The notes under the pieces are model-generated. The model searched no databases and was not told the origin of the DNA. It worked only from the letters and a program-made list of their open reading frames with translations. The position numbers and the translations under genes are program-made. This document shows, piece by piece, positions 46,801 through 57,927 of a stretch of 64,000 bases of DNA. This DNA is from Daedaleopsis sinensis (Eukaryota > Basidiomycota > Agaricomycetes > Polyporales > Polyporaceae), in assembly GCA_033807695.1 (NCBI GenBank), contig CM066306.1, positions 2,480,001-2,544,000 on the forward strand, in the 5' to 3' direction. Each line of letters begins with the position of its first letter. The first letter of the stretch is position 1.

Positions 46801-47952
46801 AAGCCCCAAACACAGTATTGAACGCAAGCGTGCGTACCCTCAATACTGCATCGCACGGTTGGGTCACCGCTAACGATGGGCATGGCATTACATCAGTTCA
46901 TCTATAACATGCGGCGCAGTCCCCAAATGTCCGAGCCGTTTGAGTTTGACGTTGTGAGTCATGAACACGGCAGTGAGTATGATCATCCGCTCATCCACAA
47001 CGACGCATTTCAGGCATATGGCACCTCCTTCGAGCAGATTGAGCGTCTGCGCGACCTCATGATTGCTTTCCTCAAGGCCGAGCGTCGCGACTACCAGCCC
47101 ATTTTCGACGTCTATGTCATAGGCAGGTCGCAGCTCACCTCAAACTGCTCCCTCTCTGACCTCGGACGCTAGATATTCCCGGGCAGGAGAAGATGATGCT
47201 GCGCGCCGACATCAAGTACAAGAGCAACTGGCAGCAAGGCACGGTCAAGGCCCAACGCCGCAACAAGTGGATCTGCGCGCTCAAAGCATCCTTGGAGAAG
47301 GTGAAGATATACGGACCGTCGGGCAACCCGAACGCCGCTGAAGGTCCGGCGAAATATACGCTCGTCCCGTATGAAGACGTTCTCCGTCAAGAGCACGACG
47401 CCGCGAACACTACAAAACACCAGCAGAACCCGGGCAACTCCATCTCGGAGCTCCATATCCCTAAGTCGGACTGGACGTTTTCGGATCCGAACTCGGCACT
47501 CGGTGCGTTCATTCTCTCCGGAGCCCTCCGTTGTGCTCCTCCGACTGTGACCGTCGTGTGACTGATCTCTCCGTCTTCCGTTCACAGTGGACGATTCGCA
47601 AGACGTTTTTGGGGAGCGCGACCAGGTACGTACTATACATGCACCACACCCTACCACACCCTAACCGCGCGGCTGGGCTGCGCGGCGAGAAGCTCGCAAT
47701 CTCCGACGCGCGCCGCCTCTCGAGTCTCTTTCACCCGTCCTGACTCCTCCGTGTGCACAGTTATACATGGCTGGTCCACGCCAGACCGCGCCCAGGCCTC
47801 TTGGCCCCCACCCAGCCATGCCTGGCATGCCTCCCGCGATGTCCTCAGCGCCGCCGATGCCCATGGCAGTTGCGATGCCGGCTCCGACGTTGTCCGCGTC
47901 ACAGGTGGTGCCGATGGAAGAGATCGAGCTCACCGCGTCGCGCCCCCACTAG
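43829..47952 (+). CDS. EF-hand mechanosensitive ion channel, MscS family (Msy1/Msy2-like)
   Basis: Probably an endoplasmic-reticulum or vacuolar channel that responds to hypo-osmotic swelling and cytosolic calcium, as the fission-yeast homologues do. The start at 43829 gives a long hydrophilic N-terminus with a poly-Gly tract, then NGSWDLLAGMRKFEQGYEQF. After a 480-nt intron the membrane part begins LAKLYHYLLNVSIVTRWLIF, with helices IFIVPVVAILWIPGI, VKLLFWSIWLTVVWVG, FFAWSLTVWISFNPL and ILFGLMLSAAVLLFEKVSI. An EF-hand is clear: FTIFDKDMNGDINRDELE (near 46212-46265). The pore and beta domain follow: SVYFIIVILIFAVTL, LSWLIGGSLAEVLTSIIF, then LFIKHPYDVGDRVTI. The cytosolic C-terminus ends MEEIELTASRPH with TAG at 47950-47952. 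About 17 exons. The start could be later, since the TATA-like site is very close. Confidence 0.88.
44635..44716. repeat. Foldback (inverted-repeat) element in intron 1 of the channel gene
   Basis: The left arm CTGAAAAATGAGGCATTTAA (44636 on) continuing to ACGAT pairs with a right arm ending CAGCATATTTCAG (44716). The arms are about 36 nt each with a few mismatches and a loop of about 10 nt (GTAAAGCAGA). It is AT-rich compared with its surroundings, as expected for a MITE remnant or hairpin insertion. Confidence 0.6.
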
Positions 47953-48397
47953 CCCCCGGCGTTGTCCCGGCGCGAGGCGTGAAGACTGAAGACATGAAGA
48001 CCTAGAGACTCGCCGCCCTATTCCCCCGAGCCTCGACGGTTCGCGCGGATGGCCTGGAGCGAGGCAATGTGGTGCCATTATGACTCTGAATACGTAGCAT
48101 ATCGTTATACTGCTTGCTATCGGCCGTTGGCCACCCATCCCATCGGACTTGCACACTACTTATTTACTTCTTTCTTGTTTCCTCCCTTGAACGCACCCAC
48201 GACCAAGTCATGATAGATGTGATGTGCCCTCATGCTCCTCTCAATTGTGTATAATCTCCGTGTTGTATGGTGTGACGCGTTCATACCATAACCCGAGGTG
48301 CGTAACCACGTTGCACAGCAGCCCACCTCTTGCCCGCGAACGTGGCGATACGAGTAGATCGAATACGTATACAATACAGCAAGACTGACATCCAGAC
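47953..48397. other. Intergenic region between convergent genes
   Basis: Holds the 3' ends of the channel gene and RPB3, which read towards each other. Nothing else recognised. Confidence 0.4.
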
Positions 48398-50021
48398 CTA
48401 ACCCACATTCCACCCGTTCTGCTGCTGGGTCGGGCTCCCCCACCCAGCAGCAGCACCCGGACTTCCCCAACCGCTCCCCCCCGCACCTCCCGAACTGCTC
48501 CCTGCGGCAGATGGGCCCCATCCCCCTGTTGTAGACGGACTGCCCCATCCCCCACCACTGCCGCTGCCGCTGCCAGCCGTGCGAGTGGGACTCCACGTGT
48601 TTGCTCCCCGCGTGCTTGTTGGGCTCCACACTGTGCTCGCTGGAGGTGCGCCCCAGCCAGCGCCGGACGGCTCGGGGCCGTTCGCCTGCGGTCCGCCGAG
48701 CGCGCCGCCTGCGTTCTGGAACGCGTCTGTTTCTGGCGGCTCCGGCTTGAGGCCGAGGATGAGGTTGGCGAGTTTTGTTTGAAGCTCTTGGAGGCCCTGA
48801 GGAAGGCAGAGAGAACAGGGTGAGTGTCCGCTTCGCGGGGGTTGCGGGCACATAGAACGGGAAAGGTGGGCGCGCGTAGAAGCGCACCTTCTGGACCACC
48901 TCCTGCGCACCAAGACTGCCGTCTGTCTCGACCTCCATGTAAAACTTGCTAGCTTTCGCGTTGTAGTCAAATGGCAGGTCGTCGCGCGGTGGTTCTTCCT
49001 CCTTCGCGTTTTCGCTGAGGGGCCACTCGGCCCGTGCGTCGTACTCGTACCAGTATGATGTATGTCGGAGCTTGTTGTACGGGTCGTACTCGAACGACAT
49101 GGCGGCACACGGGGACCATTTTGCGTGCTCCTTCGCTAGACCCTGAAGACATACACGCGAGCAGCTGAGAGAGATGTAGAACACGATATTGCGCACACAC
49201 GGACCTTCTTTGCGATACAGCGAACCTTGAGCTCCTGTCCCTTCCGGATCTTGCATATAAGTATTGGTGGGACATCCGGGTCGTCTTACACATACACACA
49301 CGCGGGTCGGCGAACAGACAGGATGAAGAGCCGGCTCACAGTGACAGAGACGCACCTTTACCGACCGGGTGTCCAAAGTTGTCGGGCCGTTTCGCGAGCT
49401 CCTCTCCGCCCTCGTCAACCTCGAAGCCGCTGCTCTCGTAACCATTTTTGTTCACTGGGACGACTTCAAGCATGCTGCTAGTGATGTCCATCGTGCGTCC
49501 AGCCTCCCCGCATGATGCGTGTAGGTGCAGCTCGATGGCGCAGAACTGACACCGGACGTCGCATGTGCAATCCTTGTGGCCGCAGCGGTTGTTCGGGAGA
49601 TGCTCGCGCGAAGACAGTGGACAGTGTACTCACTCGTGTATACCGCATAGCCTCGTCGCACGCACTGCTCACTAGAGGAATCATGCCTAGTCGGTGGGCA
49701 ATGAACTCGTCGGGCAACACTGTTGTGTTGATCTCGATTTCGACCATGTCGATGGCTGCGCGTCCCCAAGCGGCCGTACGTTTGTGGGCAGACACGGGTG
49801 ATATTGCATGAGCACTCACCAACAGTCGGGATGTCCGCCATCATTACTCTCCGGAAAGAATTCGCGAAGCTACATGCATAAGAGCATAAGTGTGTCGCTA
49901 ATGTCGGATACAGCTGAAGCAACACGCACGAGAGGTCCACATTTTGCAGCACAAAGTTGACCGAGTTCTTTTTGAGCTCGCGTATCCGGACAATAGGTTC
50001 TGGGGCTCCTGAGCTTTGCAT
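48398..50021 (-). CDS. RPB3: RNA polymerase II subunit RPB3 with WG-rich C-terminal tail
   Basis: Alpha-like subunit that pairs with RPB11 in Pol II assembly. The start ATG at 50019-50021 reads [20 protein letters not shown], then [11 protein letters not shown]. Short exons give [16 protein letters not shown] and [18 protein letters not shown], then [12 protein letters not shown], the conserved alpha-motif region. The zinc loop [10 protein letters not shown] (CxCxxxCxxC) follows, as in Rpb3. The insert domain reads [20 protein letters not shown] and [19 protein letters not shown]. The second half of the dimerisation domain has [20 protein letters not shown] and [20 protein letters not shown], then [19 protein letters not shown]. 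The last roughly 100 residues form a Gly/Ser/Pro tail with eight Trp residues, mostly as WGSP, WGAP, WGPS, WSPT and GWNVG, with TAG at 48398-48400. The core is certain; the tail belongs to the same frame and exon as [11 protein letters not shown], so it is part of the protein. Confidence 0.93.
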
Positions 50022-50392
50022 GATGCAGGACGAGTAGGGTTTGGGGAGAAAGAATGAGAGGAGTGAGTAATTAAGGAGTGGGTAGTAAGCGGCCTGAGAG
50101 CAAGTCCGGCGCTTCATGATCGTCTGGAATTGGGTATGTCTTAGTTTGGCTTGCCATGAATTATCCTACTAGTAGTAAGTACTACTAAACCACAACTGGA
50201 TACGCATCTGTATCCCTGTATCTTGTAGGTCAGAGCCTATATGAAGTCAGGGTGACCGATGACCCGCAAGATATTCCAACAGCGAAATAATACCACGCTC
50301 GATTAGTGTATGATTGATACAAGTTACAAAGACACTTCGTCTACAGTCCGAGTCGCGATACAATCTGATACTTATCCGAACTCTTCTAGGGA
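50022..50392. other. Intergenic region between RPB3 and UGT3
   Basis: RPB3 promoter on the left and the 3' flank of UGT3 on the right. No other feature seen. The UGT duplication begins at the UGT3 stop codon. Confidence 0.4.
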
Positions 50393-52536
50393 TTACAGGG
50401 TGTCGAGGAACGCGCTGGCGTCCCTCTTCGCAGCGCCACCATCCTCCCACTCGCTGGTCACGCTCTTCCGCACCGCCTGCAGCCTCTCGCGCCTCTTCGC
50501 GCCGTCCTCGCCAAACGCCTTCGCGAGCACCTCCCGAGCCTCCGCCTTGACCGCCTCGACCGTGCCCTTGGGCGTGTAGCCGGTGCGATAGATCTGCTTG
50601 AGACCGTGGCCGCTGCGGACCTCGAGTAGCTCGTAGCCGATCTGCAGGATGTCGGTGATGAGGACCGCGTTCTGCGGCTGGTCGCCGGTGAAGGGCCACA
50701 AGATCCTGCGTGGGGGAGGAGTCAGCACATGGCGGGGGATGCGATGCTCGCCGGACGTACTGAGGTACTCCCGCTGAGATCGCCTCTGTGACGCCGTTGT
50801 GTCCACCGTGGGCAACGAACCAACCGGTCGCCTGTTCGTATTGCCATAAGCATCAAACATTGACAGACAAAATTTCGGGTCCAGGTACATACCGGGTGGT
50901 CGAGGATGAGCTGCTGAGGGGTCCAGGGCGACAGTACACCCTTTCCATACGTCTTCACTTTCTCCTTGATCTCGTCGGGAATATGTGCCGTGGGTGATGC
51001 ATGACTAAGGATCTACAAATCGTGACAGATTGAATTATTGTTCGTGTGCCACGATAACGGGGAATGGTACTCACGAAGGGAAGGTTGAGCTCCATGAGAA
51101 CATCCAGGAACGCCCAGAGCTTCTCCGGTGTCTTGACAGGCCAGAAGACCGACCCGAATGCGATCTTCCATAATGTGATTGTTTTAGTCTACTACACCGA
51201 GCAGTATTGAGCACTTGGTGGCCACCCACGTAGACAAGCGATTTCTCCCCGGAAGTCTTCAGAGTCTCGTCTAGGAATGTTTGGATAGCGTTTGCCTCGC
51301 CCGACAGCTTCTTCTCCTTCGCGTTCGCGTTGGCTTGAGATGCGGAAGGGAGGAGTGGGCCGACAGCATATGCATGACGACCCGTCTCTCCGTACCAGGC
51401 CTTGACAGCTGCGACCGCCTGCGGTTCATACGACTCCGGAGTGAAGAGGAGTACCCCGTCAGACTCTACCATCGTCCTAGAAGGCAACGAGGCTGTTAGT
51501 AGCCGTGCACGAAACATGGCCGCGATGCGACTTACTCGTGCAGATAGGGGAAGATCTCGACACCGATCTCTTGGGGAATGGGGAACTGCCAAAGCATAAT
51601 GACGATTAGTGAGAAATTCGGGGCATTTTTTGAGTATGAACGGCTCACATCTTGAGGGTGGTTTTCGTGGTCGTACATTGGCGGCATACCCGGCAGGCTC
51701 ACGACTTTACCTTCGGCAGGCTCAAACGCGAGCTGCCTCCGTGGTTAGCTTTACAGTTAAGGATATCAGGGGTATATCTGGCTTCTTCTCACCTCTTTCG
51801 CTACGTCGTGGAAAGACCTGCCCATGAGACGAGCTTTCTCCTCGGCCTTGAGGTGGAGGTTGCCCTTCCCGCCCATACTTTCCGGTCCGGAGACGTACAA
51901 CACCGCGTATGTCAGTCCCGGCCACCAACCGTAAACCTTCACGCTGCTTCCGCTGATGGCCTTCACAGAGTAGAAAGGCCCCACGGCGAACAACTGCAAA
52001 AAGAGAGATAGTCATGATAGGCACCGCTGATTAAAACTACCGGCACTTACGTCCAAGACTACAGCCTTCGGCTTGGGAAGGGATGGGAAACGCGCAGCGG
52101 TCTTGGTACACACAATCTCGCCTTCGGCGACGAGAGTCTTGTACACTTCTTTGAAGTTGTTGTCGACCTCATCCGATTTGACGAAAAGTAGGCTTCCAAT
52201 GGAAGCTACCCTAAAGGCATGGTCGTCCGTGAGTCGAATTGTGTTGTGTTGTGCCAGCCGAAGCATACCGCATGTGGTCAGCGAGTTCCTGCTCATCTTG
52301 TTCAAAACTCCGAGAGAGCTCTGTCTGTACGCGATCGTAGACACCGTCCGTGGTGAGGAAGGTCACCGTCACGCCGGGGCGGAGCTTGACGAAACGTGCA
52401 GCGAGGTGTATCAAGGGGCGGACGTGGCCTGAAGAAGTGTTCAATACCTCTTCTCTCACAAACTAGAGAAATGGTCATTGATTCTTACCCCACGCCTGAG
52501 CAGCATAACAAACGATATGCTTCTCGGTGGCAATCA
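50393..52536 (-). CDS. UDP-glycosyltransferase (GT1 family), UGT3
   Basis: Close paralogue of UGT4 and more distant relative of UGT1/UGT2. The start at 52536 reads MIATEKHIVCYAAQAWG, then HVRPLIHLAARFVKLRPGV. Conserved blocks: DEVDNNFKEVYKTLVAEGEI, SSVKVYGWWPGLTYA, SGPESMGGKGNLHLKAEEKA, ESYEPQAVAAVKAWYGETG, TLKTSGEKSLVYV, GSVFWPVKTPEKLWAFLDVL, YGKGVLSPWTPQQLILDHP, ATGWFVAHGGHNGVTEAISA and ILWPFTGDQPQNAV. The stop TAA is at 50393-50395, after ASAFLDTL. Exon joins keep frame throughout, so the gene looks functional. Sugar donor and acceptor unknown. Confidence 0.85.
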
Positions 52537-53998
52537 TACTAGTAGCAAACACCGTGTGTTTATGTGGCGTTGAAGTTGAACTTTAGAGGTTGACCGTTGG
52601 AGTTGGGTCCGAGGCTCGATTTGGTTGATCCTCGCCTCTTCCTTGAGGCTCTTATTATATATCAGCGGAATCATCTAGGAAACTGATGCGCGAAGCGCGA
52701 CCGCGCTCCTTTCGGAGTACCTGACTGCGACCATCGTGATGTCTCAACACATACTTACGAGATACGTATCATGATTCATGGTGCCACCAAGCTGGCACCA
52801 AGGTTCACATCATTTGTACTAGTAGGCTGTGGAAGTCTGTGGCGAATGTGAGACTGTGTGTCGCGAAAACGGTGCTCCTTTAGCTGTAGCCTACCCAACA
52901 GTTCTCAAGAAATCGATGTTCTGTTCCTGGTACCGGGATCATCGGACACGATGGGAGTGGCCGTGTCATCTAGCCGTATGCAAGCTTAGCTCTGCTTAGC
53001 TAGGCTTATCTAGGAGCGGATGTACGGTATGGTCACGGTTCAGATGAAGTCGACCGAAGCCACGAGGCAGCCTGACTCGAGTCGTTACGAGTTTGAGTGA
53101 TCGTGTTTTGTAACCAGGCTTGACTCAGATACGAGTGTTCCTCGCGAGTTCGAGTCGCGAACGCTCGAATGGGCAGGGGTCGTTCAACGTGAACAAATGT
53201 CAAAAATCTGCCCGCGTGGATGTGAATGATACTCACAATTTACTGTTGAAGTCTTGGGACTCGAGAGCCACCAACGCCGGTCCAGGCTAGGCTCGTAAAC
53301 CAGCCTCTAGTTCAAACAAGCCGGAAGACAGTCGTTTCTTTTGAAGTCCAGGCCGCGGTATTGAAATCTGAACGTTACGGTTGACGCACAGCCACATGTT
53401 TAACAACTCCCAGTGAGCTCAGAGATCTCAGATCTCAAGCAATCTCGTTAGTCGAACCATAGATGTGTACTCTTCTACCGGCGGCGCGACTCGTTCGGTG
53501 AACAGCTCACCCTAAAAACAGCAGTAGTCGGCCATGAGTCGCGCGTTTTCCGTCCGCTTCGAAGAGAACGAAGAATAACTAAGGATGATTGTTGCATCCG
53601 CCAGAAGCGTACGGTGACCGGTGAGCCTTAACTGCATGATGTCGACGAGCTGTGGTGAAGCAAATCATGGACGAGTTGGAGGATGAGATCTGAGAGGCAT
53701 CATAGCCTTATGTCAGATCTCTGGCCGGTGAAGCTAAACGGCAATTGCCGAGGGGGCGCTTTGTATTCTCGGCGAATCGACACACTGCACACAGAGTCGG
53801 CCGGGGCCTCTCACTGCTCTTTTCCACTTCCCAAGACGAGCTCGGGGCACTGAATACATGATTTCTTCGTTGAGGAATGGATTGGCGGAAGGGTAAGTCG
53901 CACTTCCCAAAGTTCTATCCTGTCATGTTCACGAGCACAGCGGCCTGCCGTCTTGTTTCAGTCTCTCAGTGACAAGGCACCAGCGCGCCGCAACGGCG
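52537..53998. other. UGT3 upstream region and duplicated LETM1 promoter
   Basis: A TATA-like site TATATAAT is at 52654-52661 (minus strand), about 120 bp before the UGT3 ATG. The right half duplicates the promoter and leader of the LETM1-like gene. No intact gene is present. Confidence 0.5.
52779..52800. promoter_or_regulatory. TGGTGCCA palindrome upstream of UGT3
   Basis: Perfect 8-bp inverted repeat TGGTGCCA-CCAAGC-TGGCACCA, about 245 bp upstream of the UGT3 ATG. The duplicated copy upstream of UGT4 is kept with two changes. The form suits a dimeric transcription-factor site, which is an inference. Confidence 0.35.
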
Positions 53999-54091
53999 AT
54001 GCGGTATCGCCCAAGACACATTCATCTGTCTGGTCACGCACCAGATGCGCTGACATGGTGGATTTCCGGCGCAGGAGCCACTCACCCTCCT
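53999..54091 (+). pseudogene. Severed first exon of a LETM1-like gene
   Basis: ATG at 53999 opens MRYRPRHIHLSGHAPDALTW and then ISGAGATHPP, matching the mitochondrial presequence of the complete gene at 57928 (MRYRPRHIHLSGRAPDGLTW). Similarity ends abruptly at 54091 after CCCTCCT, where the 3' end of UGT4 begins about 20 bp later. This is the truncated copy left by the tandem duplication. The frame stays open as far as 54298, antisense to UGT4. Confidence 0.85.
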
Positions 54092-54111
54092 GTTCTAAGC
54101 AAACACGCGGT

Positions 54112-56263
54112 TCACAGGGTGTCGAGGAACGCGCTGGCGTCCCTCTTCGCAGCACCACCATCCTCCCACTCGCTGGTCACGGCCTTCCGCACCGCCTGCA
54201 GCCTCTCGCGCCTCTTCGCGCCGTCCTCGCCAAACGCCTTCGCGAGCACCTCCCGAGCCTCCACCTTGACCGCCTCGACCGTGCCCTTGGGCGTGTAGCC
54301 GGTGCGGTAGATCTGCTTGAGACCGTGGCCGCTGCGGACCTCGAGGAGCTCGTAGCCGATCTGCAGGATGTCGGTGATGAGGACCGCGTTCTGCGGCTGG
54401 TCGCCGGTGAAGGGCCACAAGATCCTGCGTGGGGGAGGAGTCAGAACATGGTGGGGATGCGATGCTCGCCGGACGTACTGAGGTACTCCCGCTGAGATTG
54501 CCTCTGTGACGCCGTTGTGTCCGCCGTGGGCAACGAACCAACCGGTCGCCTGTTCGTATTGCCATTAGCACCAAACTGATAAATGAGATTTCCAGATCAG
54601 GTACATACCGGGTGGTCGAGGATGAGCTGTTGAGGGGTCCAGGGCGACAGTACACCCTTTCCATACGTCTTCACTTTCTCCTTGATCTCGTCGGGAATAT
54701 GTGCCGCGGGTGACGCGTGGCTAAGGATCTACAAACACATGGCGAATTGAGTGACCGTTCAACTTCAACCGCCACGACAACAGGGGAATGGTACTCACGA
54801 AGGGAAGGTTGAGCTCCATGAGAACATCTAGGAATGCCCAGAGCTTCTCCGGTGTCATGACAGGCCAGAAGATTGACCCGAATGAGATCTTCCATGATGC
54901 GACTGTATTAGCCTATGCCGGTCAACGAGCAAAGTTGGTGGCCACCCACATAGACAAGCGACTTCTCCCCGGAAGTCTTCAGAGTCTCGTCCAGTAACGT
55001 CTGGATTACGTTCGCCTCGCCCGACAGCTTCTTCTCCTTCGCGTTCGCGTTTGCCTGAGATGCGGAAGGGAGGAGTGGGCCGACAGCATATGCATGACGA
55101 CCCGTCTCTCCATACCAGGCCTTGACAGCTGCGACCGCCTGTGGTTCATACGACTCCGGAGTGAAAAGGAACACCCCGTCAGACTCTGCCATCGTCCTAT
55201 AGAAGGCAAGAAGGCTGTTGGTGGTCGTGCACGAAACATGGGCGGCGATGCTACTTACTCGTGCAGATAAGGGAAGATCTCGACACCGATCTCTTCGGGA
55301 ATGGGGAACTGCCAAAGCATAATAACTATTAGTGAGAAAATTGGGGCACCTTTGAGCATGAACGGCGCACAATTTGAGGATAGTATTCGTGCTCGTACAT
55401 TGGCGGCATACCCGGCAGGCTCACAACTTGACCTTCCTCAGGCTCAAACACGAGCTGCATCCGTGGTCAGCTTTGCAGTTAGGGAAGCGTGGGATATCTA
55501 TGGTATCTGCTCACATCTTTTGCTACTTCCTGGAAAGACTTGCCCGTGAGGCGAGCTTTCTCCTCGGCCTTGACGCGGATGTTGCCCTTCCCGCCCATGC
55601 TTTCGGGTCCGAAGATGTAGAAGACCGCATATGTCAGTCCCGGCGACCAGCCATAAACCTTTGCGCTGCTTCCGCTGATGGCCTTCACAGAGTGGATCGG
55701 CTCTATGGCAAACAACTACAAGAAGCAGAGATTGTCATGATGGGAACCGCTGATCAATACAACTTGGCACTTACATCCAAGATTATAGCGATCGGCTTAG
55801 GAACAGGCGGGAGACGCGCAGCGGTCTTGTTACACACAATCTCGCGTTCGGCGACGAGAGTCTTGTACACTTCTTTGAAGTTGTTGTCGACCTCGTCCGA
55901 TTTAACGAAAAGTAGGCTTCCAATGGAAGCTACCCTAAAAGCATGGTCGTTCGTGAGTTACGATGTGTCGTATTTGTGCCACGAACCGAAGCATACCTGA
56001 TCTGGGCGGCAAGTTCCTGCTCATCTTGCTCAAAACTCCGAGAAAGTTCTGTCTGTACGCGATCGTGGAAATCGTCCGTAGTGAGGAAGGTCACAGTCAC
56101 GCCGGGGCGGAGCTTCACGAAACGTGCAGCGAGGTGGATCAAGGGGCGGACGTGGCCTGAAGAAGAAGAATCGTTCAATACCTCTTCTCACGAACTAGAG
56201 AGATGGCTTCGTACCCCAAGCCTGAGTAGCATAACAGACGATATGCTTCTCGGAAGCAACCAT
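54112..56263 (-). CDS. UDP-glycosyltransferase (GT1 family), UGT4
   Basis: Near-identical paralogue of UGT3 made by tandem duplication. The start at 56263 reads MVASEKHIVCYATQAWG, then HVRPLIHLAARFVKLRPGV. Distinctive residues are TDDFHDRVQTELSRSFEQDE, SAKVYGWSPGLTYAVFYIFG, PESMGGKGNIRVKAEEKARL, SYEPQAVAAVKAWYGETGR, WTPQQLILDHPATGWFVAHG and GHNGVTEAISAGVP, ending KRDASAFLDTL with TGA at 54112-54114. UGT3 ends with TAA instead, because the repeat edge falls inside the stop codon. All exons remain in frame. Differences from UGT3 cluster in the N-terminal (acceptor-binding) half, as expected if acceptor specificity is diverging. Confidence 0.85.
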
Positions 56264-57927
56264 ACTAGCGGGTGTTTATGGGGGAGGTAGAGGTAGAACT
56301 TTGGAGGGGGGTTTAGGGCGATTTGCTTGATCTCCGCCCCCTCTTTGAGGGCTCTTCTTATATGCCGGTGAATATCATCAAGAAAACTGACGCGCCAAGC
56401 GCCACTGCGCTCATTCTGACTGCTACCACCAAGCGACCTCAAGGCCACCACATCGATATTATTGTCATGATCATGGTGCCACCGAGCCGGCGCCAGTGTT
56501 CACATCATCTGTTGGCTGTGGAATTCATAGGAGACCCGGGCCATAGACTTCTCCGTTAGTACTCTATGGGGGATGTGAGACTTGTCGCGAAAAGGGTGTT
56601 CCTTTAGTTGTGGCTTACCCAACAACATTATCAAGAAATCGACGTTCGTTCTCACCTCGTCATGACCATTACTGCACACCACTCTTCAGATCTTCAGAGG
56701 CCGCAGTATATGCTGATGATCAGCGGATCGGGGACGATGGGACGCGTCAGCCAGCCGTATGCAAGCGCTTAGTTAGAGCGGATGTAGTACGATACCAACG
56801 GTACTTATGGTCACGATTCACCGCGTCCACCCTATCGCGACCGCTCAGCGAGTGGGTAGTGCGAACGTGCTAGCGGCACTCGGTGCCACTGGCCAGTCGT
56901 TCGACGTGAACAAATGTCAGAACCAGCTACCCGTGTGGATGTGAATGATACTCACAAATCAATGCCTGGGACTCGAGGGGATCCATAGCCTAAGCTACCA
57001 ACGCCGGACCGGTCACGGTAGTAGTGAGACGATCGAGTCAGAGATCTGAATACAGGGTTGACGCACAGCCACATGTTCAACAACGTGATTCCTGAGCTCG
57101 GAGATCTATTGCGGAATATAACTGTGGTTTACCATGGTGCCACCGAAAAAGACAGAAGGTGAACACAGCAAGTGGTGGAAGAATAACCGTTAAGTTTATG
57201 CATGAGTCGAGCATGCACGAATTCAAGTAGCCTCAAATTCATGATACAACCCATGCGGCGTATTGCCAGTCTGTGCAAGCTGGAGTCATACTGACTTTCT
57301 TACTCAGAGCCTGGTCAAAGACTCAAAGACCAAGTATGAATGAGTAGTCTTCTACTGGCGGCGTGACCCTATCGGTGAATACTTCACCAGGAAACAGCAA
57401 TAGTATGCCATGGGTGTCTTAAAACCGCGAGTGCGATTCGAAGAGAACGAACGGGGAAGAACTAAGGACTTACTGTTGCATTCGCGTATCGCGCAATTTG
57501 CAGACGTGTACGGTAGCCGGTGAGCCTTGGCTGCATGATGTCGAAGGATGTCGACGAGCTGTGGCTCGGAATTGAGTCATGGACTCGGAGGAGTTGCGGA
57601 GGAGAGGCATAAATTAGTATCTCAGATCTGGCAAATGCCGAGCGAGCGCTTTGTATTCTCGGCGAAGACTTGCGTGCACACATCGGCCGGGGCCTCTCAC
57701 TGCTCTTTTCCACTTCCCACCACCTCACCCTTCCATTGAACGACAGTCAAGACGAGGGGGCATAGCAAGACGAGCTTGGGGCATTGATTACATGATTCCT
57801 TCGTTAAGGAATGGGTTGGCGGAAGGGTAAGTTGCACTTTCTAAAGTATTATACGGTCATGTTCACGAGTACACTGCCGTCTTGGTTCAGTCTTTCAGTG
57901 ACAAGGCACCAGCGCGCCGCGACGGCG
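56264..57927. other. Divergent region between UGT4 and the LETM1-like gene
   Basis: Contains both promoters. TATAAG lies at 56357-56362 (minus strand), about 95 bp upstream of the UGT4 ATG. A TGGTGCCA-type inverted repeat is at 56474-56495, and further GTGCCAC words occur at about 56883 and 57136. No further gene seen. Confidence 0.45.
56357..56362 (-). promoter_or_regulatory. TATA box of UGT4
   Basis: TATAAG on the minus strand about 95 bp before the ATG at 56263, matching the position of the TATA-like site of UGT3. Confidence 0.45.

Larger units (their letters stand above)
50393..54091. repeat. Tandem duplication unit A (UGT3, spacer, 5' end of a LETM1-like gene)
   Basis: Direct repeat of 54112-58020. 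Similarity covers the whole UGT gene, much of the spacer (for example GTGGATGTGAATGATACTCA at 53217 and 56934), and the LETM1-like leader and first codons (53940-54091 versus 57865-58020). Unit B is about 200 bp longer because of spacer indels. Confidence 0.85.

Noticed and set aside
48156..49445. 429-residue minus-strand frame over RPB3
   Set aside because: It reads through RPB3 introns and changes frame relative to the conserved domain; only the part containing [11 protein letters not shown] is real coding sequence.
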